64,000 bases of DNA, taken from the NCBI RefSeq assembly GCF_004912145.1, contig NZ_STGT01000003.1:744001-808000 (forward strand), written 5' to 3'. Shown one piece after another: positions 16,083-25,951 of the stretch (the first letter of the stretch is position 1; every line of letters begins with the position of its first letter). The notes under the pieces were generated by a model that saw only the letters and a program-made list of their open reading frames with translations, was not told where the DNA came from and searched no databases. The translations under genes and the position numbers were made by a program. This DNA comes from Peteryoungia rhizophila (GTDB lineage Bacteria > Pseudomonadota > Alphaproteobacteria > Rhizobiales > Rhizobiaceae).

Positions 16083-17441
16083 ATGACAGCACCGACCGAG
16101 GCCGCCGATCAGACCGCAGCCGACCCTTCCGCGCGCATCGAAGTGCTGCTCGTCGGCATGAATGGCGACCTGCGCGGCAAGATGATCCCGCTGAAAGCCG
16201 AGGACAAGGTCTGGAAGAACACGGTGCGCCTGCCGGCCTCGACGCAATCGCTCGACATCTGGGGCGACGACAATGACGACATCACCAAGATCTCGCTGAC
16301 GCTGGGCGATCCAGACGGCATTTGTACACCGGACAAGAACTCACTGACCACGCTGCCCTGGGGGCCCGCCGGTTCCAAGCAGGTGCTGGCCACCATGCAC
16401 ACGCTCTCCGGCGAGCCACACTTCGTCTGCCCACGCGCCATCCTCGCCAATGTGATGAAGCGCTTCGAGGAAAAGGGCCTGACGCCTGTTGTTGCCACCG
16501 AACTCGAATTCTATGTCATGGAGCCGGATTTCCGCGACACGGGCGTGCCGATGCCGCCGAAGGCGCTTGTCATGAATGGCGAGGTCGAGGGCTACCAGCT
16601 CTATGACATGCGCGCGACCGCCGCGATGGAGGACTTCCTAGATACGGTTCGCGAGTATTGCGACCATATGGGTCTGCCGGCCGACGCGACGACTGCCGAA
16701 TTCGGCCCCGGCCAGTTCGAGGTCAACCTGTTGCACAAGCCGGACGCGATGGCGGCCGCCGACGATTGCATCTATCTGAAGCGCGTCGTTGATTTCGCCG
16801 CCCGCCGCCACGGCTTCAAGGCCACCTGCATGGCCAAGCCTTACGGCGACCATGCCGGCTCCGGCCTGCATGTGCATGCCTCGATCATCGACAGGGACGG
16901 CCGCAACATCCTCGACGCCAAGGGCGGCGATCCGGTGAAGCTGAAGTCGATCACCGCCGGCATGCTGAAAAGCATGCAGGACGCGCAGTTGATCTTCGCG
17001 CCCTTTGCCAATTCCTATCGCCGCTTCCAGCCCGGCTCGTTTGCGCCCGACAAGATCGACTGGGGGTTCGGCAATCGCGGCACCGCGATCCGCATTCCGG
17101 ACAAGGACGGCCCTGCCGCCCGCATCGAACACCGCGTTGCGGGAGCCGACGCCAATCCGCATCTGCTGCTCGCCGCCATCCTCGGCGGCATCCTGCTTGG
17201 CCTTGAGGAAGACCTCGATCCCGGCCAGGTCACGACGCCGGACAGCGCGCCTGAAAACCCCGACATGCTGACCTATGACTTCCTGACCGCCGTCGAGCGT
17301 TTCCGCTCATCGGCCTTTATCGCCGACATCTTCGGCGCCGAGTACCAGCGCATCTATGGCGACACCAAGCGCAAGGAGGCGATGGCCTTTCTGCGCACCG
17401 TCTCGAGCTTCGATTATCAGACCTATCTGCCGCGGATCTGA
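16083..17441 (+). CDS. Glutamine-synthetase-like ligase, putative gamma-glutamylputrescine synthetase
   Basis: A 452-residue member of the glutamine synthetase superfamily: an N-terminal beta-grasp, then ELEFYVME with the metal-binding Glu, EFGPGQFEVNL, the GDHAGSGLHVHASI loop for ATP/glutamate, and RIEHRVAGADANPHLLLAA near the end. It lacks the adenylylation-tyrosine loop context of true GlnA and resembles PuuA/GlnA3-type enzymes that join glutamate to an amine. Placed back-to-back with an omega-aminotransferase and followed by a peptide/amine-type ABC system, it most likely starts polyamine breakdown by glutamylation. The ribosome site (GAGAG) is weak. Substrate is inference. Confidence 0.8.
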   Translation: MTAPTEAADQTAADPSARIEVLLVGMNGDLRGKMIPLKAEDKVWKNTVRLPASTQSLDIWGDDNDDITKISLTLGDPDGICTPDKNSLTTLPWGPAGSKQVLATMHTLSGEPHFVCPRAILANVMKRFEEKGLTPVVATELEFYVMEPDFRDTGVPMPPKALVMNGEVEGYQLYDMRATAAMEDFLDTVREYCDHMGLPADATTAEFGPGQFEVNLLHKPDAMAAADDCIYLKRVVDFAARRHGFKATCMAKPYGDHAGSGLHVHASIIDRDGRNILDAKGGDPVKLKSITAGMLKSMQDAQLIFAPFANSYRRFQPGSFAPDKIDWGFGNRGTAIRIPDKDGPAARIEHRVAGADANPHLLLAAILGGILLGLEEDLDPGQVTTPDSAPENPDMLTYDFLTAVERFRSSAFIADIFGAEYQRIYGDTKRKEAMAFLRTVSSFDYQTYLPRI

Positions 17442-17475
17442 TCCCCGTTCCGATCTGAGAAAGTGACCGATGAAA

Positions 17476-17512
17476 CGACAGGGGCGGCTCCCAAGCCGCC
17501 CCTGTCGCATTT
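17476..17512 (+). terminator. Hairpin terminator after GS-like gene
   Basis: CGACAGGGGCGGC / GCCGCCCCTGTCG, a 13-bp perfect stem with a 6-base loop, then CATTT. The T-run is short but the stem is very stable. Confidence 0.7.
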
Positions 17513-17701
17513 CACACAGGAAATGACGCGATAATTTTATTTCGCCATATGACGGCCACACGAAATCTTCGATCCAAGTCACAGGGCAGCGTTGGAAATT
17601 TCACCTAAAAATTGGGGAGGCTACAAAAAATGCGGGTTGCCACCTTAACCTGAATAATCTTCTGTCCATTTCCGTTAACGTGAACTGGGAGTTCAAAAAC
17701 A

Positions 17702-19300
17702 ATGTCCACACAGACGCGCCGCTTGCTCGGCACTTCACTCCTCCTGACCTCGCTGATGTTCGGCGCGAGCCAGGCACTGGCCGAAGTCGTTCTTCATCGC
17801 GGCAATTCCGGCGAGCCCCAGACGCTCGACCAGGCCAATACCTCGATCGACATCGAGGCCTTCATCCTGAAGGATCTCTACGAAGGCCTGACCATCTATG
17901 ACGCCAAGGGCGAGATCGTTCCGGGCGCTGCCGAGAGCTGGACCGTCTCCGACGACGGCACGGTCTACACCTTCAAGATCCGCGAAAACGCCAACTGGTC
18001 GGACGGCTCGCCGGTAACGGCTGAAGACTTCGTCTTCTCGATCCAGCGCGTCCAGAACCCGGAAACCGCTGCCAAATACGCCAACATCCTTTACCCGATC
18101 AAGAATGCCGAAAAGGCGAACAAGGGTGAAGCGAAGCTGGAAGAGATTGGCGCGAAGGCTGTCGACGCAAAGACGCTGGAAATCACGCTGGAGCGCGCAA
18201 CGCCGTTCTTCCTCGAACTGCTCGCCCACCAGACCGCCCTTCCGGTTTCCAGGGCCAGCCTCGAAAAGAACGGCAAGGACTTCGTCAAGCCGGGCGTGAT
18301 GGTGTCGAACGGCGCCTACAAGCTCGAAAGCCACGTGCCGAACGACAACCTCGTCGTGCTCAAGAACGAACATCACTGGGATGCCGCCAACACCCAGATC
18401 GACAAGGTCGTCTTCTACCCGATCGACGACCAGGCCGCCTCGGTCCGTCGCTTCGAAGCCAAAGAAATGGACCTCGTCTACAACTTCTCGGCCGACCAGA
18501 TCGATCGCCTGAAGGAAAGCTATGGCGAGCAGGTCCGCGTTTCGCCCTCTGCCTCGACCTATTACTACGTCTTCGATACGCGCCAGGAGCCCTATAGCGA
18601 CGTTCGCGTCCGCCAAGCCCTTTCCATGGCCGTCGATCGCGACTTCCTGGCCGAGGAGATCTATTCCGGCGCACAGCTGCCGGCCTATTCGTTCGTTCCG
18701 GATGGTCTGGGTGGCTACGAGGCAGCCAAGGCCGATTTCGCCGAAATGTCGCAGCTCGACCGCGAAGACAAGGCGATCGAACTGATGAAGGAAGCCGGTT
18801 ACGGTGAAGGCGGCAAGCCGCTCGCCATCGAGATCCGCTACAACACCAACCCGAACCATGAGCGCGTTGCGACCGCGATCGCCGACATGTGGAAGAACAC
18901 GTTCGGCGCCAATGTTACCATGACCAATCTCGACGTCGCCTCGCACTATGCCTACCTGCAAGAAGGCGGCGCCTTCAACGTCGCCCGCGCCGGCTGGGTC
19001 GCCGACTATGCGGATGCCGAGAACTTCCTCGCGCTCAACGTCTCGACCAATGTCACGTTCAATTACGGCAAGTACAACAACCCGGAATTCGACGCGTTGA
19101 TGGCCAAGTCCTACACCGAAGGCGACGCCGAAGCCCGCAAGAAGATCCTGCATGACGCCGAAGTCATGCTCATGCGTGACCAGCCGATCGCTCCCCTGAT
19201 GGGCACGGCCAATCTGTGGCTTGTCTCCGACCGCGTCAGCGGCTGGCAGGACAACGCCGCCAACGAGCATCTCAGCCGCTTCCTGAGCGTCGCTGAATAA
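17702..19300 (+). CDS. Peptide ABC transporter substrate-binding protein, OppA-like
   Basis: A 532-residue family-5 solute-binding protein. Residues 1-27 are a Sec signal peptide (AQALA-type cleavage before EVVLHRG). The mature start GNSGEPQTLDQANTS followed by LKDLYEGLTIYD and AESWTVSDDGTVYTFKIRENANWSDG is the OppA pattern. It captures oligopeptides in the periplasm for the permease encoded just downstream. GGGAG precedes the ATG. It is the first gene of a four-gene unit; the long 260-bp leader probably carries the promoter. Peptide or polyamine-peptide specificity cannot be told. Confidence 0.9.
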   Translation: MSTQTRRLLGTSLLLTSLMFGASQALAEVVLHRGNSGEPQTLDQANTSIDIEAFILKDLYEGLTIYDAKGEIVPGAAESWTVSDDGTVYTFKIRENANWSDGSPVTAEDFVFSIQRVQNPETAAKYANILYPIKNAEKANKGEAKLEEIGAKAVDAKTLEITLERATPFFLELLAHQTALPVSRASLEKNGKDFVKPGVMVSNGAYKLESHVPNDNLVVLKNEHHWDAANTQIDKVVFYPIDDQAASVRRFEAKEMDLVYNFSADQIDRLKESYGEQVRVSPSASTYYYVFDTRQEPYSDVRVRQALSMAVDRDFLAEEIYSGAQLPAYSFVPDGLGGYEAAKADFAEMSQLDREDKAIELMKEAGYGEGGKPLAIEIRYNTNPNHERVATAIADMWKNTFGANVTMTNLDVASHYAYLQEGGAFNVARAGWVADYADAENFLALNVSTNVTFNYGKYNNPEFDALMAKSYTEGDAEARKKILHDAEVMLMRDQPIAPLMGTANLWLVSDRVSGWQDNAANEHLSRFLSVAE

Positions 19301-19361
19301 TCTCGTCACGTGACCGGACGACGCACGGGCAAACCGCGCGTCGTCCTTTCAGGAGCAGGAC

Positions 19362-20285
19362 ATGACATCCTTCGTTCTCCGGCGGCTCATGAGCGCCGTT
19401 CCGACGATCTTCATCGTCGTCACCATTTCATTTTTCCTGATGCGGTTTGCGCCCGGCGGCCCCTTCAATCTCGAACGCCCGCTACCGCCGCAGACGATGG
19501 CCAATATCATGGCCACCTACAAACTCGACCAGCCGCTGATCAGCCAGTATCTGAGCTATATCGGCAATGCCGTCACCGGCGATCTGGGCCCGAGCTTCAT
19601 CTACAAGGACAACACCGTCTCGGAGCTGATGGGCAAGGCCCTGCCCTATTCAATCCAGCTCGGCGGCATCGCGATCCTCGTGGCCCTGATCGGCGGCGTC
19701 CTGCTCGGCACGGTCGCAGCACTCAGGCAAAACAGCACGATCGACTTCGCCGTCATGTCCTTTGCGACGGTCGGCGTGACCATTCCCAATTTCGTCGTGG
19801 GTCCGGTGCTGACGCTGCTCTTTGCCGTGATCCTCAACTGGCTGCCGGCCGGCAGCTGGGGTGATGGATCGCTGCGCTATCTCATCCTGCCGGTCACGGC
19901 GCTGGCGCTGCCGCAGCTCGCGGTCTTTGCCCGCCTCACCCGCGGCGCGATGATCGAAGCCCTGCATACCGACCACATCCGCACGGCACGCGCCTATGGC
20001 CTGCCCTCACGCGTCGTGGTCGTCACGCATGCGATGCGCGGCGCGATGCTGCCGATCGTCTCCTATCTCGCGCCCTGTGCCGCAGCCCTTCTGACCGGTT
20101 CCGCCGTGGTCGAAACGATCTTCACCATCCCCGGTGTCGGTCGCTACTTCGTGCTCGGCGCGCTCAACCGAGACTATCCCCTCGTCATGGGCACCGTCAT
20201 CCTCGTCGCCGTGTTCGTGATCGTCTTCAACCTGTTGGTCGACATCGCCTATGGCCTGCTCGATCCGAGGGTTCGCAATGACTGA
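19362..20285 (+). CDS. Peptide ABC transporter permease, OppB-like
   Basis: A 307-residue inner-membrane permease with six predicted helices. The N-terminal LRRLMSAVPTIFIVVTISFFLMRF and the EAA-loop region ARLTRGAMIEALHTDHIRTARAYGLP are diagnostic for OppB/DppB. Together with the next permease it forms the channel of the importer. AGGAGCAGG precedes the ATG, 61 bp after the binding-protein gene, and its end overlaps the next start by eight bases, so the two permeases are translationally coupled. Confidence 0.9.
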   Translation: MTSFVLRRLMSAVPTIFIVVTISFFLMRFAPGGPFNLERPLPPQTMANIMATYKLDQPLISQYLSYIGNAVTGDLGPSFIYKDNTVSELMGKALPYSIQLGGIAILVALIGGVLLGTVAALRQNSTIDFAVMSFATVGVTIPNFVVGPVLTLLFAVILNWLPAGSWGDGSLRYLILPVTALALPQLAVFARLTRGAMIEALHTDHIRTARAYGLPSRVVVVTHAMRGAMLPIVSYLAPCAAALLTGSAVVETIFTIPGVGRYFVLGALNRDYPLVMGTVILVAVFVIVFNLLVDIAYGLLDPRVRND

Positions 20286-21402
20286 TACCACACTTTCCCC
20301 TCAGCCCGAGATAGCCGGGCGCAGCCTGGCCCAGCTCGCGATGATGCGCTTCAGGCGCAACAAGGCCGCCATTACCGGCTGCGTGCTCCTGGTCTTCATC
20401 ACGCTATTTTCCTTCGCCGGCCCCTTCTTCGTGGCCCACAGCTATGACCAGGTCTTCTCCTCTTATGTCAGCGTGCCGCCAAGCCTCTCGCCGCGGCCCA
20501 ACCCTGAGACCCTTCAGGAGGTCGCCGAAAGTGTTGCCCAGCGTGCAAGAGTGACCCTCGACAGCTTCACCGTTGAGAGTGGCCGCTTCACTGCCGTGGT
20601 CAGCTCGGATTCGGAAATCGATCCGCGCACCATCCGCTATTTCGACCGCAACAACGAGTTCAAGAATTCGGAAGTCGTGGAACAGGCGGCGGACGGTCGC
20701 AGCGTCACCGTGTCCGGAACCGTGGATCAGGTCACCTTCCCCTTCGGCACGGATTCGAACGGCCGCGATCTGCTCGTCCGCGTCATGCTCGGCGGGCAGA
20801 TCTCGCTGGCCGTCGGTCTCGCAGCCAGCCTGGTCTCGCTCGGCATCGGCGTCGTCTATGGTGCGACCTCGGGTTATCTGGGTGGCCGCGTCGACAATGT
20901 GATGATGCGTATCGTAGAGATCCTCTATTCGCTGCCCTTCGTCTTCCTTGTCGTAGTCCTCGTGGTCTTCTTCGGGCGCTCGGTGATCCTGATCTTCCTG
21001 GTGATCGGGGCGGTGGAATGGCTGGAAATGGCCCGCATCGTGCGCGGCCAGACGCTGTCGCTCAAGCGCCGCGAGTTCGTTGGCGCTGCCGAAGCCTTGG
21101 GGCTCACCGACTGGCAGATCATCCGCCGCCACATCATCCCGAACACGATCGGCCCGGTCATCGTCTTCGTCACCGTCATCGTGCCGAAGGTCATCCTGCT
21201 CGAGAGCTTCCTGTCCTTCCTCGGCCTCGGTGTTCAGGCACCGCTCGCCAGCTGGGGCACGCTGATCTCGGAAGGGGCGGCCAGCATGCAGAACGCACCC
21301 TGGCTGCTGATCTTCCCGGCGATCTTCTTCGTGACGACACTGTTTTCGCTGAATTTCGTGGGCGACGGCCTGCGGGATGCACTGGATCCGAAGGACCGAT
21401 GA
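20278..21402 (+). CDS. Peptide ABC transporter permease, OppC-like, with periplasmic insert
   Basis: A 374-residue permease, about 70 residues longer than typical OppC. After the first helix (about 32-52) there is a soluble stretch of roughly 100 residues (VSSYVS to QVTFPFGTD), then the usual FGTDSNGRDLLVRVMLGGQISLAVG start of the transport domain and an EAA loop RREFVGAAEALGLTDWQII. The enlarged periplasmic loop resembles YejE-type subunits and may contact the binding protein. Overlaps the previous gene by eight bases and the ATPase gene by four (ATGA). Confidence 0.88.
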   Translation: MTDTTLSPQPEIAGRSLAQLAMMRFRRNKAAITGCVLLVFITLFSFAGPFFVAHSYDQVFSSYVSVPPSLSPRPNPETLQEVAESVAQRARVTLDSFTVESGRFTAVVSSDSEIDPRTIRYFDRNNEFKNSEVVEQAADGRSVTVSGTVDQVTFPFGTDSNGRDLLVRVMLGGQISLAVGLAASLVSLGIGVVYGATSGYLGGRVDNVMMRIVEILYSLPFVFLVVVLVVFFGRSVILIFLVIGAVEWLEMARIVRGQTLSLKRREFVGAAEALGLTDWQIIRRHIIPNTIGPVIVFVTVIVPKVILLESFLSFLGLGVQAPLASWGTLISEGAASMQNAPWLLIFPAIFFVTTLFSLNFVGDGLRDALDPKDR

Positions 21403-23012
21403 GCATGGATGACAAGACAAACAACGAAACCGTGCTCGACGTTTCTGACCTCAAGGTGACATTCGCGACACCCGACGGCACCGTCGAAGCGGTCAAGGGC
21501 ATCAGCTTTTCGGTGAAGAAGGGCGAAACGCTCGCCATCGTCGGCGAAAGCGGATCCGGCAAAAGCCAGACCATGATGGGCATCATGGGCCTGCTCGCCA
21601 AGAACGGCGACGTCACCGGCACGGCCGTCTATGGCGGCCGCAACATCGTCGGCCTGCCGGTCGGCGAGCTCAACAAGGTCCGCGGCGCCAAGATCACCAT
21701 GATCTTCCAGGAGCCGATGACTTCGCTCGATCCGCTCTACCGGATCGGCAAGCAGATCTCGGAGCCGCTGATCCATCACCGCGGCATGAGCAAGACGGAA
21801 GCGCGCGCTCGCGTGCTCGAACTCTTGAAGCTCGTTGGCATTCCCGATCCCGAGCGGCGCATCGACAGCTATCCGCACGAAATGTCCGGCGGTCAGCGCC
21901 AGCGCGTGATGATCGCGATGGCCTTGGCCAACGAGCCCGACGTCCTGATCGCGGACGAACCGACGACCGCGCTCGATGTCACCATCCAGGCGCAGATCCT
22001 CGACCTTCTCGCCGACCTGCAGAAGCGCTTCGGCATGGCGATCGTGCTGATCACCCACGATCTCGGCGTGGTCAAACATGTGGCCGACCGTGTCGCGGTC
22101 ATGCGCAAGGGCGAGATCGTCGAAACGGGGAGCCGCGACGCGATCTTTGGCAATGCCCAGCACGACTACACGAAGATGCTGCTCGCCGCCGAACCGACCG
22201 GCACCAAGCCGCCGCCGGCAGACGATGCCCCAGTCGTTCTGGAAGGCCGCAATGTCACCGTCGATTTCGACATCGGCAGCGGCGGCTTCCTGCGTCCGAA
22301 CCACACCTTCCGCGCGGTCGATCAAGTCAGCGTCCGGCTGCGCCAGGGCCAGACCATCGGCATCGTCGGTGAGTCCGGTTCAGGCAAGTCGACGCTTGGA
22401 CGGGCGCTTCTGAAGTTGCTGGCAGCCGATGGCGCCTTCCGCTTCGAGACGGCTGATATCACGAAGCTCGACCGGGCCGGCATGCGCCCCTTCCGCAAGC
22501 AGCTGCAACTGGTGTTCCAGGATCCTTACGGCTCACTTTCGCCGCGCCAGACGGTCGGCGAGATCATCACCGAGGGGCTTTACGTGCACGAGCCGCAGCT
22601 CAGCCGCGCCGAGCGGGACGCACGCGCCATAGCCGCACTGAAGGAAGTCGGCCTCGATCCGGCGGCACGCAATCGCTATCCGCACGAATTCTCGGGCGGC
22701 CAGCGGCAGCGCATCGCGATTGCCCGCTCGATGATCCTCAAGCCGAAGGTCGTCATTCTGGACGAGCCGACCTCGGCGCTCGACCGTTCGGTCCAACGGC
22801 AGGTGATCGAACTCTTGCGCGACCTGCAGGACAAACACGGCCTGTCTTACGTCTTCATCAGCCACGACCTCTCGGTCATCAAGGCGATGTCGGACCATGT
22901 GATTGTCATGAAAAATGGCAAGATCGTCGAACAGGGTGCGACCGACGAGATCTTCGAACGTCCGCGGGAAGACTATACCCGCGACCTGATCGCGGCGGCC
23001 TTCAGCCACTGA
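21399..23012 (+). CDS. Fused double ABC ATPase of peptide transporter (OppDF/YejF-like)
   Basis: A 537-residue protein carrying two complete ABC ATPase domains in one chain. Domain 1: Walker A GESGSGKS at 49-56, signature SGGQRQRV, Walker [13 protein letters not shown]. Domain 2, from about residue 280: [28 protein letters not shown]. Both keep the switch His (ITHDLG, ISHDLS). It powers the OppBC permease. Fusion of the two ATPases is like YejF and replaces separate OppD and OppF. ATG at 21399 overlaps the permease stop; a second ATG two codons later is possible. Confidence 0.92.
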   Translation: MSMDDKTNNETVLDVSDLKVTFATPDGTVEAVKGISFSVKKGETLAIVGESGSGKSQTMMGIMGLLAKNGDVTGTAVYGGRNIVGLPVGELNKVRGAKITMIFQEPMTSLDPLYRIGKQISEPLIHHRGMSKTEARARVLELLKLVGIPDPERRIDSYPHEMSGGQRQRVMIAMALANEPDVLIADEPTTALDVTIQAQILDLLADLQKRFGMAIVLITHDLGVVKHVADRVAVMRKGEIVETGSRDAIFGNAQHDYTKMLLAAEPTGTKPPPADDAPVVLEGRNVTVDFDIGSGGFLRPNHTFRAVDQVSVRLRQGQTIGIVGESGSGKSTLGRALLKLLAADGAFRFETADITKLDRAGMRPFRKQLQLVFQDPYGSLSPRQTVGEIITEGLYVHEPQLSRAERDARAIAALKEVGLDPAARNRYPHEFSGGQRQRIAIARSMILKPKVVILDEPTSALDRSVQRQVIELLRDLQDKHGLSYVFISHDLSVIKAMSDHVIVMKNGKIVEQGATDEIFERPREDYTRDLIAAAFSH

Positions 23013-23018
23013 GACGAC

Positions 23019-23047
23019 GGCGCCCGGGCTTATCCGGGCGCCCTTCC
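23019..23047 (+). terminator. Hairpin at end of peptide transporter operon
   Basis: GGCGCCCGG / CCGGGCGCC stem followed by CTTCCTC, between the ATPase gene and the convergent lipid kinase gene. Stable stem, weak T-run. Confidence 0.6.
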
Positions 23048-23965
23048 TCAAGCTTCAGGCAGCGGCGGAGGAACGAGCACTTTCAACTCGCCGGCATGGA
23101 TCTTGATCTCGACATCGGCCGGCATGCGCAGCAGCTCGCCGTCGAGCACACAGGCCGCCCCCTTGCGGTGCTGTGGGAAGTGGAGGCTCACCTTTTCGGC
23201 GGTCGAGGCCGTCACGGCTTCGTTGTCCTTGAACTTGCCTCTGATGATATCGAAGGCCAGCTTGCCTACGCCGGTCGGCTCCAGCGGATCGGCGAGATAG
23301 ACACCGAGCTTGCCCGTATCCAGCCGGTCGGCAAAGAACAGCGAATTCTCGCCCAACGGATTGTTGGAGACCGAGATCGCCGAGACCGGTCGCTCGTTGC
23401 TCTTGCCGTCGCCGTCGATGTCGAAAACGACTTCGAAGCGAGGCGGATCGAGCATCACGCCGAAAGCAGCGCTGGTGCTCGCCCGCATCTTGCCGAGACG
23501 GGAGGCGAAATTCATCTGGTTGCGCATGCGCACCATGCGGGCATGCAGGCCGGCGGAAAACTGGTGTACGAAGGGGCGGCCATTGGCGGTCGCGATATCG
23601 ACGTCCGCGACCGTCGCTTCAGCCAGCACATCGAGCACCTTCCAGATGTCGAGCGGCAGTTTCAGCGAGCGGGCGAAGAGGTTCATCGTGCCTGCCGGAA
23701 TGACGCCCAGCGGCAGCTTGGCCTTCCAGGCGATCGCCGCGGCCGTCGAGATCGTCCCGTCTCCGCCCCCAGCCAGAATCGCCTCAACACCCGGCTCCGC
23801 GGCTGCCCTTTCCAGCGCAGCAACGATCTCGTCCCCGGCCACGACCGAGCAGTCGAGCTCATGGCCCTTTGCCGCGAATGCGCGGTTGGCACTTTCGCAA
23901 TAGGCTTGCATATCGGTGGTTTTGAAGGTCCCGCCGTCGCGATTGAGTACCGCCCTGATTTTCAT
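23048..23965 (-). CDS. Diacylglycerol-kinase-catalytic-domain lipid kinase
   Basis: A 305-residue soluble lipid kinase of the DagK/YegS/sphingosine-kinase fold. The nucleotide-binding GGGDGT is at residues 66-71, followed by PLGVIPAGTMNLFARSL, the second conserved block; the C-terminal half has the beta-sandwich with GENSLFFADRLDTGKL and VLDGELLRMPADV. It would phosphorylate a membrane lipid such as diacylglycerol or an analogue. Start at the ATG in KIRAVLNRDGG, where the fold begins. Single gene; convergent with the peptide transporter operon. Confidence 0.88.
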   Translation of the reverse strand: MKIRAVLNRDGGTFKTTDMQAYCESANRAFAAKGHELDCSVVAGDEIVAALERAAAEPGVEAILAGGGDGTISTAAAIAWKAKLPLGVIPAGTMNLFARSLKLPLDIWKVLDVLAEATVADVDIATANGRPFVHQFSAGLHARMVRMRNQMNFASRLGKMRASTSAAFGVMLDPPRFEVVFDIDGDGKSNERPVSAISVSNNPLGENSLFFADRLDTGKLGVYLADPLEPTGVGKLAFDIIRGKFKDNEAVTASTAEKVSLHFPQHRKGAACVLDGELLRMPADVEIKIHAGELKVLVPPPLPEA

Positions 23966-24213
23966 CTTGCCCTTTCGCGGCCCAAAACGAGCCGAAGCCC
24001 AGAACGCCCCGCCCTGTAAAAAGTTTCCTTGCGGCAGAGATCGATAGCATTCGAGCGATTTTCAAGACCAAGGGCAAAAGCCTTTGCCGCAGTGCACACT
24101 GATATGATAAATAACAATTCCCATTTCAGCTGGCCTTCGGGCCTTTCTTCCATCGCCGCCTTCCCAAGAGGCATTTGCGCCACGTCTCCCGCGTCGGCGC
24201 GCAAGGTGTTTGC

Positions 24214-25440
24214 ATGACCGACTGTTCGACACTGACTCGCCCACTCGAATCGGATGGGCGCGAAACGCATACGCTGACCGCGACCACCATTCTCCTGATC
24301 GAAATCGCACTCGCCGCCGGGGGCTTCGGAATCGGCACAGGCGAATTCGTCATCATGGGCCTCCTGCCAGAGGTCGCGCAGACCTATGGCGTGACGGTCC
24401 CCCAGGCCGGCCATGTGATCAGTGCCTATGCACTGGGCGTCGTCATCGGCGCCCCCATCATCGCAGCGCTGGCCGCCAAACTCCCGCGCAAGACGCTGCT
24501 TCTCACGCTGATGGGCCTCTTCGCCGTCGGCAATTTCGCCAGCGCGCTCGCAACCGATTTTTCGACCTTCACCCTGCTGCGCTTCGTCACCGGTCTTCCA
24601 CACGGAGCCTATTTCGGCGTGGCGGCCCTGGTCGCCGCCTCCATGGCGCCGCCGCATCGCCGAGTGCGGGCGGTCGGGCGCGTCATGCTGGGCTTAACCA
24701 TCGCCACCCTGATCGGCACGCCGATCGCCACTTTCCTCGGCCAGCTGATGAGCTGGCGCGCCGCCTTCTTCCTGGTCGCTGCGATCGCGGCCATCACCGT
24801 TGCGTTGATCGCGCTCTATCTGCCGAAGGACGAAGTGGCCGAGGGCGCCAGCATCCGCCGCGAGCTTTCCGCCTTCGGACGCCTGCAGGTCTGGCTGTCC
24901 TTCGGAGTCGCTGCCGTCGGCTTCGGTGGGATGTTTGCGATCTTCAGCTATATCGCGAAGACCGTGACGGATACCGCCGGCCTCCCCGCCAGCATGATCG
25001 CCGTGGTGCTCGCTCTTTTCGGCATCGGCATGAATGTGGGCAATATCGTCGGCAGCCGGATGGCGGACTATTCGCTGAAGGGCACGATCGGCGGCATGCT
25101 CGCCTTCAACATTGTGCTGATGACGGTCTTCTCGCTGACCGCACACAATCCGATCATGCTCTGCATCTGCGTGTTTCTCACCGGCTGCGGCTTTGCCGCC
25201 TGCCCGGCCGTACAGACGCGACTGATGGATGTCGCGGCCGATGCACAGACGCTGGCAGCCGCCACCAATCATTCCGCCTTCAACATCGCGAACGCGCTCG
25301 GCGCCTGGCTTGGTGGTCTGGTGATCGCGGCCGGCTATGGCTACGGCGCCACCGGTTATGTCGGCGCGGTGCTCTCGGCCTTCGGCCTGATCATCTTCCT
25401 GATTTCCGTTGCGCTTGAAAAGACGCCGTCACGCGGCTGA
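24214..25440 (+). CDS. MFS transporter, DHA1 (arabinose-efflux-like) type
   Basis: A 408-residue 12-helix major facilitator with the N-terminal GIGTGEFVIMGLLPEVAQTYGV typical of YdhP/AraJ/PbuE-type efflux proteins. The loop between helices 2 and 3 and ATNHSAFNIANALGAWLGG in the second half fit the group. Such pumps export sugars, purines or drugs. Start chosen at 24214 where the ATG follows AAGG; the longer frame has no signal. It overlaps the convergent HxlR gene by twelve bases at their 3' ends. Substrate unknown. Confidence 0.88.
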   Translation: MTDCSTLTRPLESDGRETHTLTATTILLIEIALAAGGFGIGTGEFVIMGLLPEVAQTYGVTVPQAGHVISAYALGVVIGAPIIAALAAKLPRKTLLLTLMGLFAVGNFASALATDFSTFTLLRFVTGLPHGAYFGVAALVAASMAPPHRRVRAVGRVMLGLTIATLIGTPIATFLGQLMSWRAAFFLVAAIAAITVALIALYLPKDEVAEGASIRRELSAFGRLQVWLSFGVAAVGFGGMFAIFSYIAKTVTDTAGLPASMIAVVLALFGIGMNVGNIVGSRMADYSLKGTIGGMLAFNIVLMTVFSLTAHNPIMLCICVFLTGCGFAACPAVQTRLMDVAADAQTLAAATNHSAFNIANALGAWLGGLVIAAGYGYGATGYVGAVLSAFGLIIFLISVALEKTPSRG

Positions 25441-25827
25441 GGCCGTCTCCGCGACCGCATCGGGCTCGATCATGCGGCGCTCGCCATCCAGGCATTCGAC
25501 ATGGCGGGTGCCCCACTGCTCCAGCACCATGATGACCGGGCGCAGGCTCTGTCCGAGCGGTGTCAGCGCATAGTCGACGCGCGGTGGCACGACCGGATAG
25601 ACGGTGCGCGTCACAAGCCCCTGTTCTTCCAGCTCGCGCAACTGCTTGGTCAGCATGCGCTGGGTCACGGCCTGCAGCCTGCGGCGCAATTCGCTGAAGC
25701 GCAGCGTGCCACCGGTCAGGAGATGATAGAGGATCACGCCCTTCCATTTGCCGTCGAGAAAGCTCAGTGTCGTTTCGACCGGGCAGCCTGGAAACGTGTT
25801 GGTCATCTTGGCGCGTGGTCGCGACAT
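25429..25827 (-). CDS. HxlR-family transcriptional regulator (first copy)
   Basis: A 132-residue winged-helix HxlR regulator: an N-terminal conserved Cys (FPGCPVETTL, residue 15), then LDGKWKGVILYHLLTGGTLRFSELRR and TQRMLTKQLRELEEQGLVTRTVYP. The lone Cys near the N-terminus is the redox- or electrophile-sensing residue in QorR/YodB-like members. It is divergent from a quinone-oxidoreductase-like gene, exactly the QorR-QorA layout, so induction by electrophiles or quinones is a sound inference. An inverted repeat (25833-25848) lies right before its start. Confidence 0.88.
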   Translation of the reverse strand: MSRPRAKMTNTFPGCPVETTLSFLDGKWKGVILYHLLTGGTLRFSELRRRLQAVTQRMLTKQLRELEEQGLVTRTVYPVVPPRVDYALTPLGQSLRPVIMVLEQWGTRHVECLDGERRMIEPDAVAETASAA

Positions 25828-25832
25828 GGACA

Positions 25833-25848
25833 GTATCCTTTCTGATAC
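25833..25848. promoter_or_regulatory. Inverted repeat GTATC-N6-GATAC, putative HxlR operator
   Basis: GTATC CTTTCT GATAC sits six bases upstream of the HxlR start and 104 bases before the divergent MDR gene. HxlR proteins bind dyads of this size, so autoregulation and control of the MDR gene are likely. Confidence 0.5.
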
Positions 25849-25951
25849 CGAGGTTCATTTCTGTGCCTACGAACACAAAATGTGCATTCTTGCGCAGAAC
25901 AAATCTATGTCCTTAATGGGCAGCGTGCAAACGCAAGACAGGAGTTTCCCC

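Noticed and set aside
17735..19309. 524-codon minus-strand frame opposite the OppA-like gene
   Set aside because: Shadow of a gene with clear signal peptide and family motifs.
17702..23012. Naming the importer yejABEF
   Set aside because: The fused ATPase and long OppC loop resemble Yej, but the binding protein reads as OppA-like, so I kept the general peptide-transporter name.
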